DNA of 17,637 bases from CAYYNP01 sp964472545 (GTDB lineage Bacteria > Planctomycetota > Planctomycetia > Pirellulales > Thermoguttaceae): the NCBI GenBank assembly GCA_964472545.1, contig CAYYNP010000212.1, positions 1-17,637 on the forward strand, written 5' to 3'. Position numbers and translations under genes: made by a program. Each line of letters starts with the position of its first letter. Position 1 is the stretch's first letter. Below the pieces are notes generated by a model. The model was not told the origin of the DNA and ran no database searches. It saw only the letters and a list, made by a program, of their open reading frames with translations. Shown in pieces: positions 1 to 7,038 of this stretch.

Positions 1-553
1 CGAATTTGTGGTGCATGTGGTATTCGGTGCGGTCGACTCGGACGGGCACGCCCTGCCGCTCGAGCCGCTGCACGTCGGAGCCGGCGTCGAAGGCCTTGTC
101 GTTGTCGGCGATAATCCGCACGGCCACGCCGCGGCGGTGGGCCTCAAGGATGGCGTCGGCAATGCGGTCGTCGGTGATCGTGAACACGCAGACGTCGATC
201 GTCCGCCGGGCGCGGCCGAAGAGATTGGCGATCGTCCGCGGGCAGTCGTCGCCGGGGGCGAAATGGGCCCGGGCCGCCGTCTGGGGCTTGGGCCCCTTCG
301 GCAGCAAGACCTTCACCACCTCCTCGAGCCACTCCACAACCGCCTGCGACTGCGGATCGATCAACTCCTCCCGCGCGATCTCGAACGCCCGATGCCGCAG
401 CACGTCCAACTCGTGGCGATCGGCGTCGAGTTGCTTCAGGATATTGCCCAACACCCGCTTCTCGCTGCGGGAGAGGCGGAAATCGGCCAACGTGTGACGC
501 AGGATGCGATCGATCTCGGGTTCGGCCACGGGAGGGGCTCCACAGTGGGGCAT
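1..553 (-). CDS. Phospholipase D-like nuclease/hydrolase, partial (C-terminus outside window)
   Basis: Only the N-terminal 184 residues are inside the window; the frame is open at base 1, so the protein continues beyond it. Residues 1-95 are a charged, mostly helical region. From about residue 96 the sequence has a PLDc_2-type alpha/beta fold: TIDVCVFTITDDRIADAI (118-135) and GVAVRIIADNDKAFDAGSD (142-160). It then enters the first HKD motif, YHMHHKF (178-184), with His181 and Lys183; the motif's Asp would lie just outside. Single-HKD proteins of this type usually dimerise and cleave phosphodiesters in nucleic acid or phospholipid; which applies here cannot be told. The start taken is ATG at 553, which has no good Shine-Dalgarno. 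A GTG eight codons later (529) follows GGAG by 8 nt and may be the true start. The opposite-strand reading frame over this stretch is a coding shadow. Confidence 0.8.
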   Translation of the reverse strand, partial: MPHCGAPPVAEPEIDRILRHTLADFRLSRSEKRVLGNILKQLDADRHELDVLRHRAFEIAREELIDPQSQAVVEWLEEVVKVLLPKGPKPQTAARAHFAPGDDCPRTIANLFGRARRTIDVCVFTITDDRIADAILEAHRRGVAVRIIADNDKAFDAGSDVQRLERQGVPVRVDRTEYHMHHKF

Positions 554-636
554 GGCGACAGCGGGGACATACGGCAACCACGGCCAGCATAGCGCACGCG
601 CCGGCCGCGTGCAACATTCGGCAATCGGACGGGACG

Positions 637-1683
637 TCAGGCGCCGGCCGTGGCACACTCCCCGTTCGCCACGATCCGCTTGCCCACCGCTTCGGCCACG
701 CGGCGGCAGAGGTCCATCATCTCCTCGAATTGCTCGAAGTTCAACGATTGATAGCCGTCGCACCGGGCCCGTTCGGGGTCGGGGTGGACCTCGACGATCA
801 GCCCGTCGGTTCCGGCCGCTACGGCGGCGGCGGCCGTGCGCGGCACCAGGCTGGTATGGCCCGTGCCGTGGCTGGGGTCGACGACCACGGGCAGGTGCGT
901 CCGCTCGTGTAGGTAGGGCACCGTGGCCACCGGCAACGTGAATCGAGTGTGGCTCTCGAAAGTGCGGATGCCCCGCTCACAGAGCATCACGTTGGGATTG
1001 CCGGCGTTGAGGATGTACTCGGCGGCCAAGAGCAACTCGTCCATCGATGCGGCCGGACCACGCTTCAGGAGGACGGGCACGCCTTCCTTGCCGACCGCTT
1101 CGAGCAGGCGGTAGTTCTGCATGTTGCGGGCGCCGACTTGCAGCACGTCGGCATATCGGGCGACCAGTGCCACCTCGGTCGCGGCGACCACCTCGGTCAC
1201 CACGGCCAGACCCGTTTCCGCCCGGGCGGCGGCCAGGATCTTCAGGCCCTTCTCCTTCAAACCTTGGAAGCTGTAAGGGCTGGTCCGCGGCTTGAAGGCC
1301 CCGCCCCGAAGGCCCGTCGCTCCGGCGGCTTTGACCGCCCGGGCGGTGGCCATCGTCTGCTCCTCGCTCTCGACAGAGCAAGGGCCGGCGATCATCCCCA
1401 GATGGCCGTTGCCGACCACCAGGCTGCCGGCACGGACCACGGTCGACTCCGGCTTGACCTCGCGGCTGGCCACCTTGTATGGGGCCAGGATCGGCACCAC
1501 CTCGGCCACACCGGGCCCGCTTTCGAGCGAATGCCGGTCGTCGTCGCGTTTGTCGCCGATGGCGGCGATCACGGTTCGCGTTTCTCCGTAAATTACGTGC
1601 GATCTCAGGCCGAGTTGCTCCACCCGCTCGATCATGTGTTCGATCTGCTCTTGGGTGGCGTCTTGTTTCATCACCACTATCAT
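637..1683 (-). CDS. aroF: 3-deoxy-7-phosphoheptulonate (DAHP) synthase, type I-beta
   Basis: This enzyme condenses phosphoenolpyruvate and erythrose 4-phosphate to DAHP, the first step of the shikimate pathway, in the cytoplasm. The 348-aa product has an N-terminal ferredoxin-like/ACT-like regulatory domain (about 1-70, MIVVMKQDATQEQIEHMIER) and a TIM barrel (about 80-340). Visible catalytic features are AGPCS with metal ligand Cys102, the KPRTSPYSFQG substrate loop (131-141), DPSHGTG with His272, EVHPDP with Glu298, and CDGYQSL with Asp309. This layout matches the I-beta class whose N-terminal domain mediates feedback inhibition by aromatic amino acids (family knowledge). The start at 1683 is preceded by AGGAG nine bases upstream. 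The frame stays open further upstream to 1875, but that part is low-complexity and runs through the terminator hairpin. A leader of about 170 nt with a terminator-like hairpin precedes the gene, so transcription attenuation is possible. Confidence 0.96.
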   Translation of the reverse strand: MIVVMKQDATQEQIEHMIERVEQLGLRSHVIYGETRTVIAAIGDKRDDDRHSLESGPGVAEVVPILAPYKVASREVKPESTVVRAGSLVVGNGHLGMIAGPCSVESEEQTMATARAVKAAGATGLRGGAFKPRTSPYSFQGLKEKGLKILAAARAETGLAVVTEVVAATEVALVARYADVLQVGARNMQNYRLLEAVGKEGVPVLLKRGPAASMDELLLAAEYILNAGNPNVMLCERGIRTFESHTRFTLPVATVPYLHERTHLPVVVDPSHGTGHTSLVPRTAAAAVAAGTDGLIVEVHPDPERARCDGYQSLNFEQFEEMMDLCRRVAEAVGKRIVANGECATAGA

Positions 1684-1764
1684 CGCGACAAGCTCCTTGG
1701 TTGGGAGGTTCGGAAAGGGGGCGGCTGCACGACAGACTGCTACTTGTTGAAATCGGCAGAAACC

Positions 1765-1800
1765 AAAAAAAGCCCCGAGGTCCGTATGGGCCTCGGGGCT
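1765..1800 (-). terminator. Intrinsic terminator hairpin in the aroF leader (possible attenuator)
   Basis: On the minus strand AGCCCCGAGG (1800-1791) and CCTCGGGGCT (1780-1771) form a perfect 10-bp GC-rich stem with a 10-nt loop. Six further T residues (1770-1765) follow the stem, the classic rho-independent pattern. The U-tract is only on the minus strand, so it acts on transcripts moving toward aroF. It lies about 80 nt before the aroF start and 230 nt after the previous minus-strand gene. It is therefore either a read-through terminator for that gene or an attenuator for aroF. Confidence 0.75.
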
Positions 1801-1812
1801 AAGATCTTCTGG

Positions 1813-1859
1813 GGTTGTATCGTTATCTACAAACCACCTCCGACCCCGCGGCCACGGGG
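1813..1859 (-). promoter_or_regulatory. aroF leader segments upstream of the terminator hairpin
   Basis: Two further hairpins can be drawn in the minus-strand leader. CCCCG/CGGGG pair across 1859-1844, and GGTTTGTA with TACAACC pair across 1835-1813 with one bulged base. The 3' arm of the first (CGGGGT, 1848-1843) can instead pair, with one G-U, with the 5' arm of the terminator (GCCCCG, 1799-1794). That gives a possible antiterminator switch. No short leader peptide rich in Phe, Tyr or Trp with its own stop was found. An extended -10-like TGGTACTAT lies at 1874-1866 without a good -35. The pairing is drawn by eye and not energy-scored. Confidence 0.3.
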
Positions 1860-2005
1860 GGCAAAATAGTACCAAAAATAGGCGGTTTGTGGTCGGTTCA
1901 TACTTCTTTCATCGACGTCCGGGACGGACGATCTTCCGTATACTGGCCATTTTCCACCGTGGCGGAAAAAAAGCAAGGGGAAAAACCGGTAAGAACACCT
2001 TATGG

Positions 2006-2020
2006 GGTGCAAAACGCATT
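2006..2020. repeat. Left copy of a 15-bp direct repeat flanking the DUF4365/HicA-like module
   Basis: GGTGCAAAACGCATT matches GGTGCAAATCGCATT at 2955-2969 at 14 of 15 positions in the same orientation. The copy lies just outside the stop codon of the HicA-like gene. The stretch 1876-2027 contains no convincing gene. Confidence 0.5.
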
Positions 2021-2027
2021 CCGCGAA

Positions 2028-2285
2028 CTAAGAGACCTCCAGCGTCCCCTTTCTCATGAACCGTTCGAATCCAGCCTGATCCAAGAGGCCGCGGTACATC
2101 AAGTGCGTTCGAATCGAGATGACATCCGCTTCTCGCGCCCGTTCCTCATCCTTGTTCGACGGCATCAGAACGCGCGTTTGCGATCCCGGATGTTCAAATA
2201 CCAGGCAATTCGGCTCGACGCTCTCGCGTACTTTGAAACCCAAGTCTCTGAGTAACTGACGAAGTTGATGATTAGTTGGCTGCAT
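2028..2285 (-). CDS. Small HicA-fold-like protein (85 aa), function unknown
   Basis: The 85-aa product begins with a helix ending in a Gly-Phe turn (QLRQLLRDLGFK, 7-18), then a beta hairpin (CLVFEHPGSQTRVLMPS, 27-43), then a C-terminal helix (ISIRTHLMYRGLLDQAGFERF). This order and the F-x-HP...V-x-MP pattern resemble HicA/YcfA-type toxins (dsRBD-like fold). The catalytic Gly-Ser-His-His before the hairpin is replaced by Glu-Pro-Asn-Cys, so RNase activity of the HicA kind is doubtful. The start at 2285 is set by GGAG eight bases upstream; a longer frame to 2348 would overlap the preceding gene. It follows the DUF4365 gene by 13 nt and is probably co-transcribed. The HicA comparison rests on pattern alone. 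Confidence 0.7.
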   Translation of the reverse strand: MQPTNHQLRQLLRDLGFKVRESVEPNCLVFEHPGSQTRVLMPSNKDEERAREADVISIRTHLMYRGLLDQAGFERFMRKGTLEVS

Positions 2286-2298
2286 GAGGGTAACTCCT

Positions 2299-2814
2299 TC
2301 ACCCTTCCCGTCGCATTCTGGCAATCGACATCTCGCGAAAGCGGTCAATCGACCTCACCGTAATCTTGCTAGTCCACGGGATCCGAATTGCCGTTGTCTT
2401 CTGGTCCGGATCGAGTCCTCCCAGTACCTCGTCGACATATCGACGAACCTCGACCCAGTAGCCTTTGTGTCGGATCGCATCGTAGAGCACCAATATGAAG
2501 GGGAGCTTTTGGGCTTCCCAATACCAATAGTGTAAGTGCGGTATCGCGATGGCAGGGCAAATGGCGAACGGAGCTTCTGTCTCTAGGTGGTCGGTCGCCT
2601 TTAGCTGGAAGTGAACCTCGCCGTTTTCAATCTCCCCGGTGTCGGAGGAAAAGTGGAACATTGTCGCATCGCACCCGTACTCTCGCTTTGTTGCTGGAAC
2701 TAGTTGGTGACCTCGCTCGAGTACTTTTCGCTCCAAGAAGTTAAGGCTCATCTCCTCAATGATGTGCTCGCGGGTGCGACGCGCGTGCTCCCCGCTCCAA
2801 TTGACCGGGAACAT
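2299..2814 (-). CDS. DUF4365-like protein with PD-(D/E)xK-type core
   Basis: The product is 171 aa from this start. It shows a HIIEEMSLNFLERKVLERG helix (18-36), then REYGCDATMFHF (44-55), then GEIENGEVHFQLKATDHL (60-77). The Gly-x-Asp (Asp49) and Gln-x-Lys (Gln70, Lys72) spacing is that of the restriction-endonuclease-like fold of DUF4365. A hydrophobic strand and an aromatic region (PHLHYWYWEAQKLPFILVLY, 92-111) follow, also typical of that family. DUF4365 proteins are often linked to defence or stand-alone nuclease contexts, but their role is largely unproven. The start is uncertain: ATG 2814 is used, GTG 2841 and ATG 2751 are alternatives, and none has a strong Shine-Dalgarno. GC content and codon choice are less GC-biased than the neighbours, consistent with acquisition. 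Confidence 0.72.
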   Translation of the reverse strand: MFPVNWSGEHARRTREHIIEEMSLNFLERKVLERGHQLVPATKREYGCDATMFHFSSDTGEIENGEVHFQLKATDHLETEAPFAICPAIAIPHLHYWYWEAQKLPFILVLYDAIRHKGYWVEVRRYVDEVLGGLDPDQKTTAIRIPWTSKITVRSIDRFREMSIARMRREG

Positions 2815-2954
2815 CCGTCGACCCCGGACTCTACAGGCCACCGCATAGCCGGCTCAGATGTACCCATCTTCGGCTCCAAGCGGCGTCTTCCTGTGCCCAC
2901 GGGATAATAACGCGGCTCTAGACGTCAATCTAGACCAACTCTGACGGTTGGGTA

Positions 2955-2969
2955 GGTGCAAATCGCATT
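2955..2969. repeat. Right copy of the 15-bp direct repeat
   Basis: GGTGCAAATCGCATT matches 2006-2020 with one mismatch. The copy also overlaps an inverted repeat, GTGCAAA (2956-2962) and TTTGCAC (2969-2975), separated by 6 bp. Another small inverted repeat, GAAGTC/GACTTC, lies at 2995-3012. No gene is evident between 2842 and 3066. Confidence 0.5.
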
Positions 2970-3066
2970 TTGCACTTTCGCGAGGAGCGGGCACGAAGTC
3001 AAGAACGACTTCAACCGGGAGAGCTGGGCAACGAGGGCGAGCCCGGGGGAATGCAGAGCAAGGGGT

Positions 3067-5121
3067 TCATTCGGCCTTCTTCACCAACTGACGCTCCAGC
3101 GCAACGTGGACCGGCTGCGACTGCAGGACGATCAGACACCCGGACGGCTCGTCGAAGTGCAGCACACCTTTCCCTCCGGCACTCTGCCAGGTGGGGGCTG
3201 CCAGCCGCGTACGGAGCCAGTCGACCAGGGCCTGGCCGGTCAGCCCGGACGCCAGTCGGGCGGCCGGATAGAACTCCAGCTCGAGCCGCTCGGCCAAGGC
3301 CTCGTGGGTGGTGATCTGGAGAGTCTTCGCGTCGACCGCCCGAAAGCCCAGCCCCAGCGGGCGGAGGACCTCGGTGAGGGTTTCGGCCAGCGGCTTCTTC
3401 TGGGCCTTCAGCGTCACTTCGGCCTCGGCCGACCACCCGGCCGCGGCCAGGGCCTTGCGATCGATCAAGATATTGCCGCCGGTCAACTCCTCCAAGTAGT
3501 CGATCACTCGAGCCAACGGCGCCGGATCGTGGAAATTGACCGTCACCGGACGCGCCAACAACGCCGCCGCCCGCCGAGGGCGGGTCGCCAGATCGAATCG
3601 TTCCAAGGCCGCCCGGCTCTGTAACGGCTTGCCCCGGGCGTTGCGGAGCTTCTCACAGAAAGCCATCACCTGCTGGTGCAGGGCGTCGGTCTGCGAGATC
3701 AGCAGCGAGCCGTTCTCCGGCACAATGCTGCCTCTTCCGCCGCCGGGCTGCCAAGTGTCGGGTGCCACGAGCTTCTGCGTCAAGGCGGCCAATTCGGCCG
3801 CGGCCGACGGCTCAGAACCGATCAGGTCGGCCGTCGGGTGCCGCCGTCGGCGCAGCTCGCTCTGCCAACTCGGCGTGCCCGTAATCAGCACGTGCCCCTC
3901 TTCAACGACCGTCGCCATCCTGCGGCCGGCCACCGCCGTCTGGAGCACCTCGGCGACCGTCTTCTGCGAAAGCTCCACGGTAATCGGATCGTCCAGCGAC
4001 ACGCCCAGTTGACTCATCGCCTCCGGGTCGAACGTGATCGGCAGCGTGCTCATCTCGGCGAGGAAATCGACGGCGGCGCCGAGCGAAACGTCCTGAAACT
4101 GGATCTGCGGAATCGTGTCGGCCAGCCGGGCCTCGACGTCGATCTTCGGCAATACCGGTTTGGGCACGTCGGACGGCGGCGAAACCGGAGACGGCACATC
4201 GGGCGGCGGTTCCGACGGCGGTGGCTCCGATGGCGGCGGATCGGGCACGTCGGCCGGCGGCGGAGGTGGATCGAAATTCAAGTTCGGCAGAATCGGGTCA
4301 GGGGCGGGCGGCGGATCTGGAGTAGGATCTGCCGGCGGCTCGGGTGGATCGGTCGGAGGCGGTTCCGAAGGGTCGGCCGGCGCTGGCGGGACGGGGTCGG
4401 GTGGTGGGTCGATCGGCGGCGCAGTGGGAGTCACCTCAGGAGGCACCACTTCGGGAGCCGGTGGTTGCGGCGGGGCGACTACCGCCGTGGTCTGCGAAAC
4501 GGGCGGCTTCGGGGCCTCCGGCTCGGGATCATCGGGCTGCTCGGCGACCGCCGGATCGGCCTCTTCGGGCTCGTCCGATCTGGAGAGCATTGACCAGACG
4601 CCGATCACGATCACCAGCCCAATCAGCGGTGCCGTGCCCCACAACAGCCATTTGCGCCACATCACTTCGGTTTGCGAGGCCCAAGCCCCCGGATCTTGAA
4701 GGCCACCTGAACTCGCGGGTTGGGGCGGCGCGTCGATCTGGCCGGAAGGCAATGGTGGCGGCGCTGTGGGCTGCGGCGCTGTGGGCTGCGGCGCTGTGGG
4801 CTGCGGCGCTGTGGGCCGCGGCGCTGTGGGCTGCGGCGCCTCGATCGGCGGCGCAATTGCTGTGACGGCGGCCGCCGCCACGGCTTCCGTCCGTCCCGAT
4901 CCGACCGCCTCCTCAGCCATCGGCTCTGGCTCGGAGGTTGAGGCCTCGCCACCCGAAAGAGCGGGTGGCTCTCCCTCAGGCGCCCAGCCTTCCGGCGCAA
5001 CAATATGCACCATGCTAGTACACTTGGGGCATTCCAGGATGGCCCCAATGGCCGATTCATTGCGAACCGCCAGCCGTGCCTGGCAGGTCGTACAGTTGAT
5101 CGAAAACAGCGCCTTTTCCAC
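3067..5121 (-). CDS. Zinc-ribbon, single-pass membrane protein with proline-rich linker and duplicated STN-like modules
   Basis: The 684-aa product starts with a zinc ribbon (CTTC at 10-13 and CPKC at 31-34). An Ala/Pro-rich stretch includes five-residue PQPTA repeats (about 96-120). One membrane helix follows (about 157-179, WLLWGTAPLIGLVIVIGVW), then a very proline-rich linker (about 183-326). The C-terminal half repeats a two-part module. One part resembles the STN (secretin/TonB short N-terminal) fold: IQFQDVSLGAAVDFLAEMS (340-358) and VTVNFHDPAPLARVIDYLEELTG (526-548). The other part is a TWQ-containing segment: LVAPDTWQPGGGRGSIVPENG (451-471) and LAAPTWQSAGGKGVLHFDEPSG (640-661). The likely topology is N-terminus in the cytoplasm with the STN modules outside. 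The start is GTG at 5121, with only a weak GGA upstream. Function is unknown; no secretin channel domain is present. Confidence 0.85.
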   Translation of the reverse strand: MEKALFSINCTTCQARLAVRNESAIGAILECPKCTSMVHIVAPEGWAPEGEPPALSGGEASTSEPEPMAEEAVGSGRTEAVAAAAVTAIAPPIEAPQPTAPRPTAPQPTAPQPTAPQPTAPPPLPSGQIDAPPQPASSGGLQDPGAWASQTEVMWRKWLLWGTAPLIGLVIVIGVWSMLSRSDEPEEADPAVAEQPDDPEPEAPKPPVSQTTAVVAPPQPPAPEVVPPEVTPTAPPIDPPPDPVPPAPADPSEPPPTDPPEPPADPTPDPPPAPDPILPNLNFDPPPPPADVPDPPPSEPPPSEPPPDVPSPVSPPSDVPKPVLPKIDVEARLADTIPQIQFQDVSLGAAVDFLAEMSTLPITFDPEAMSQLGVSLDDPITVELSQKTVAEVLQTAVAGRRMATVVEEGHVLITGTPSWQSELRRRRHPTADLIGSEPSAAAELAALTQKLVAPDTWQPGGGRGSIVPENGSLLISQTDALHQQVMAFCEKLRNARGKPLQSRAALERFDLATRPRRAAALLARPVTVNFHDPAPLARVIDYLEELTGGNILIDRKALAAAGWSAEAEVTLKAQKKPLAETLTEVLRPLGLGFRAVDAKTLQITTHEALAERLELEFYPAARLASGLTGQALVDWLRTRLAAPTWQSAGGKGVLHFDEPSGCLIVLQSQPVHVALERQLVKKAE
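4761..4835. repeat. 15-bp coding minisatellite, five copies
   Basis: The unit GCGCTGTGGGCTGCG occurs five times head to tail; the fourth copy has one change (ctgcg to ccgcg). It lies inside the 684-aa gene and encodes the repeated five-residue Pro-Gln-Pro-Thr-Ala block on the minus strand. Because 15 is a multiple of three, copy-number change would not shift the frame. Confidence 0.95.
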
Positions 5122-5211
5122 GGTTCCGTTCCGGTTTTGGGAAGAAAACGCCCTCTGGCCTGGGTCGGTTCCCTAGATGAGCAGGGTAATAGTCAAAACG
5201 GCCCTTCTCCA

Positions 5212-5240
5212 ATTGTACGGCGCCGAGGTCAATCTGTCAC
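5212..5240 (-). promoter_or_regulatory. Candidate sigma70-type promoter for the 684-aa gene
   Basis: On the minus strand GTGACA (5240-5235) is followed by a 17-bp spacer and TACAAT (5217-5212); each hexamer differs from consensus at one position. The start of transcription would fall near 5205, about 85 nt before the GTG start at 5121. It lies in the 230-bp divergent region between this gene and hisD. No equally good plus-strand promoter for hisD was seen. Confidence 0.5.
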
Positions 5241-5351
5241 GACGATTGCACGGCCATCTGCCGGCAGAGCGTGATTCGGCCCCCGCTTTCGCTGGCTGCG
5301 AAGACCGAACACAATAGCCGGATCAGCACCTCATTGATGTGGATCGGAAGC

Positions 5352-6716
5352 ATGCCCCAGCCGAAACTCACTATTCTCCGTATCGACAGCCGTCGCGACG
5401 ACATTCGTGCGGCCATGGCCGAACTTCGCCAACGGCTGAGCCCCCAGGGCAACGTGGTCAGCGAGGCCGGCCGGCGGCTGACGGTTGAGGTCTTTGGCGA
5501 GCCGCTCTCGCCCGCCGAGGTCGTCGAGCGGATCTGCGGCGATGTGCAGCATGAGGGTCTGGCGGCCGTGCTCGATTACTCCGCTCGTATCGACAAGGCC
5601 AATCTGACGGCCGATACGGTGCGCGTGCCGCAGGACGCCTTGGACAAGGCCCATGCCCAGGCCGATCCAAGGCTTCTCGAATCGGTGCGGCGTGTACGCC
5701 AGAACGTTGTGGAGTTCCAGACGGCTATCCTACACCAAGACGTGCGGCTCGAGCGGCCCGGCGGATATCTCACACAGCGATATCGCCCCTTGGACCGCGT
5801 GGGCATCTGTGTGCCCGGCGGCGCGGCGGCGTATCCTTCCACCGTGTTGATGACGGCCGTGCCGGCGCAGGTGGCCGGCGTCGAGCGGTTGGCCGTGGTC
5901 GCGCCGCCGACGAAATTCGGTGCCTACAACAACGACCTGCTGGCCACCTGCTGCGAGTTGGGCATCACCGAAATCTATCGGCTCGGCGGTGCCCAGGCGG
6001 TGGCCGCGCTGGCCTATGGGGCTGAGGGGATTCCACAGGTCGACAAGATCGTGGGGCCGGGCAACCTGTTCGTGGCGCTGGCCAAGCAGCAAGTCTACGG
6101 CCAGGTCGACATCGACTCGATCGCCGGGCCCAGCGAGGTGGCGGTGATCGTCGACGCCTCGACCCGGGCCGACTACACGGCCGCCGATCTGATCGCCCAG
6201 GCGGAGCATGCGCCCGGAGCCAGCGTGCTGATCGGCTGGGACGAAGCGGCGCTCGACGCCGCGGTGGCCGAACTCGATCGCCAATTGGCCGAACTCTCGC
6301 GGGGAGACCTGGCCCGGCAAAGCCTCGAAGCGTTCGGCGCCGTGATCCTCGCCCGCAACGTCGACGAGGCCTGTGCGTTGGCCGACGAGATCGCCCCGGA
6401 ACATCTACACGTGGCCACCGAGAACGCCGAGGACCTAGTCGACAAGCTCCCCCACGCGGGCGCCGTCTTCCTGGGCAACTACACGCCGGTCGCCCTGGGC
6501 GACTACGCCGCCGGCCCGTCCCACGTGCTGCCCACCAGCGGCACGGCGCGCTTCGCCAGCGGCCTTTCGTCGAACGATTTCCTACGCTCCAACAGTATCT
6601 TGCACTTCGATCGCGAGGGGATGACGCATCTTGCTCCCGAGGTTCGCACGTTGGCGACCAAGGAAGGCCTGACCGCACATCGGGCGAGCGTGGAGATACG
6701 GCTGGAGGGCGGCTAA
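5352..6716 (+). CDS. hisD: Histidinol dehydrogenase
   Basis: This zinc enzyme oxidises L-histidinol to L-histidine in two NAD+-dependent steps, the end of histidine biosynthesis in the cytoplasm. The 454-aa product carries the expected residues: zinc ligands Gln283 and His286 in AQAEHAPGAS, catalytic Glu350-His351 in IAPEHLHV, Asp384 in GDYAAGPSHVLPTSGTARF, and His443 in EGLTAHRASVEIR. The NAD-domain segment VGICVPGGAAAYPSTVLM (150-167) is intact. The start at 5352 fits the family N-terminus and has GGA eight bases upstream; the frame is open to 5271 but that part is not family-like. No other his gene is in the window. It is transcribed divergently from the 684-aa protein gene. Confidence 0.97.
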   Translation: MPQPKLTILRIDSRRDDIRAAMAELRQRLSPQGNVVSEAGRRLTVEVFGEPLSPAEVVERICGDVQHEGLAAVLDYSARIDKANLTADTVRVPQDALDKAHAQADPRLLESVRRVRQNVVEFQTAILHQDVRLERPGGYLTQRYRPLDRVGICVPGGAAAYPSTVLMTAVPAQVAGVERLAVVAPPTKFGAYNNDLLATCCELGITEIYRLGGAQAVAALAYGAEGIPQVDKIVGPGNLFVALAKQQVYGQVDIDSIAGPSEVAVIVDASTRADYTAADLIAQAEHAPGASVLIGWDEAALDAAVAELDRQLAELSRGDLARQSLEAFGAVILARNVDEACALADEIAPEHLHVATENAEDLVDKLPHAGAVFLGNYTPVALGDYAAGPSHVLPTSGTARFASGLSSNDFLRSNSILHFDREGMTHLAPEVRTLATKEGLTAHRASVEIRLEGG

Positions 6717-6789
6717 ACGCGTTGTGGACGTCGCAAAGGCGGTCGCGCTGCCGTACAATGCTGGACGTGCCAACCGTCGGGGATGAACA

Positions 6790-7038
6790 ATGGACGGGAA
6801 CACGCTGCTGGTCGTCTTCCTGATTTTGCAGATGGTAGTCTTCCTTTTCGGAGGGGGAGGCTTCGTCCTGTACTTCTCCATACTCATGCGGCGCGCCGCG
6901 ACGATCGTCTGTCCGAAATGTGGCGGCCGCACCGCGACCCCAGCCACCCGCCGATGCTGGCCAAAGGTCGGCCACTTCGACTACAATGGCCCTCGGTCAA
7001 TAGGAAAGGAGCCGTTCTGCCATGGCAGTCGTCGATAG
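6790..7038 (+). CDS. Possible small membrane protein with cysteine knuckle
   Basis: The 82-aa product has a strong N-terminal hydrophobic helix (about 5-33), then a basic turn and CPKCGG (41-46), with further cysteines at 56 and 77. GGGGA lies about 6 nt before the ATG. A TACAAT hexamer at 6754-6759 could be a -10, but the -35 is poor. The last 17 bp overlap the start of the next gene, and its C-terminal codons cover that gene's Shine-Dalgarno, so the end may be non-native. It is not recognised as a known family. The membrane segment and cysteine pair echo the tandem cysteine-rich proteins downstream. It may be genuine or a decayed relative of them. Confidence 0.45.
   Translation: MDGNTLLVVFLILQMVVFLFGGGGFVLYFSILMRRAATIVCPKCGGRTATPATRRCWPKVGHFDYNGPRSIGKEPFCHGSRR

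Noticed and set aside
8..592. Long plus-strand open frame opposite the PLD-like gene
   Set aside because: Its composition is that of an antisense shadow (Gly/His/Arg/Leu rich), while the minus strand encodes a recognisable PLD-type domain with an HKD start.
1684..1875. N-terminal extension of aroF back to a TTG at 1875
   Set aside because: The extension runs through the terminator hairpin and is not DAHP-synthase-like. A good AGGAG precedes the ATG at 1683.
2061..2080. tRNA T-loop-like string (GTTCGAATCC)
   Set aside because: No acceptor stem, anticodon arm or D-arm surrounds it; it is part of the codons of the HicA-like gene.
2995..3012. Inverted repeat GAAGTC/GACTTC as terminator of the 684-aa gene
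   Set aside because: The stem is only 6 bp and no T-run follows on the minus strand.
4115..4699. Glycine/serine-rich plus-strand open frame
   Set aside because: It is the complement of the proline-rich linker of the 684-aa minus-strand protein.
4761..4835. Possible CRISPR array
   Set aside because: The 15-bp units are contiguous without spacers and encode an in-frame peptide repeat.
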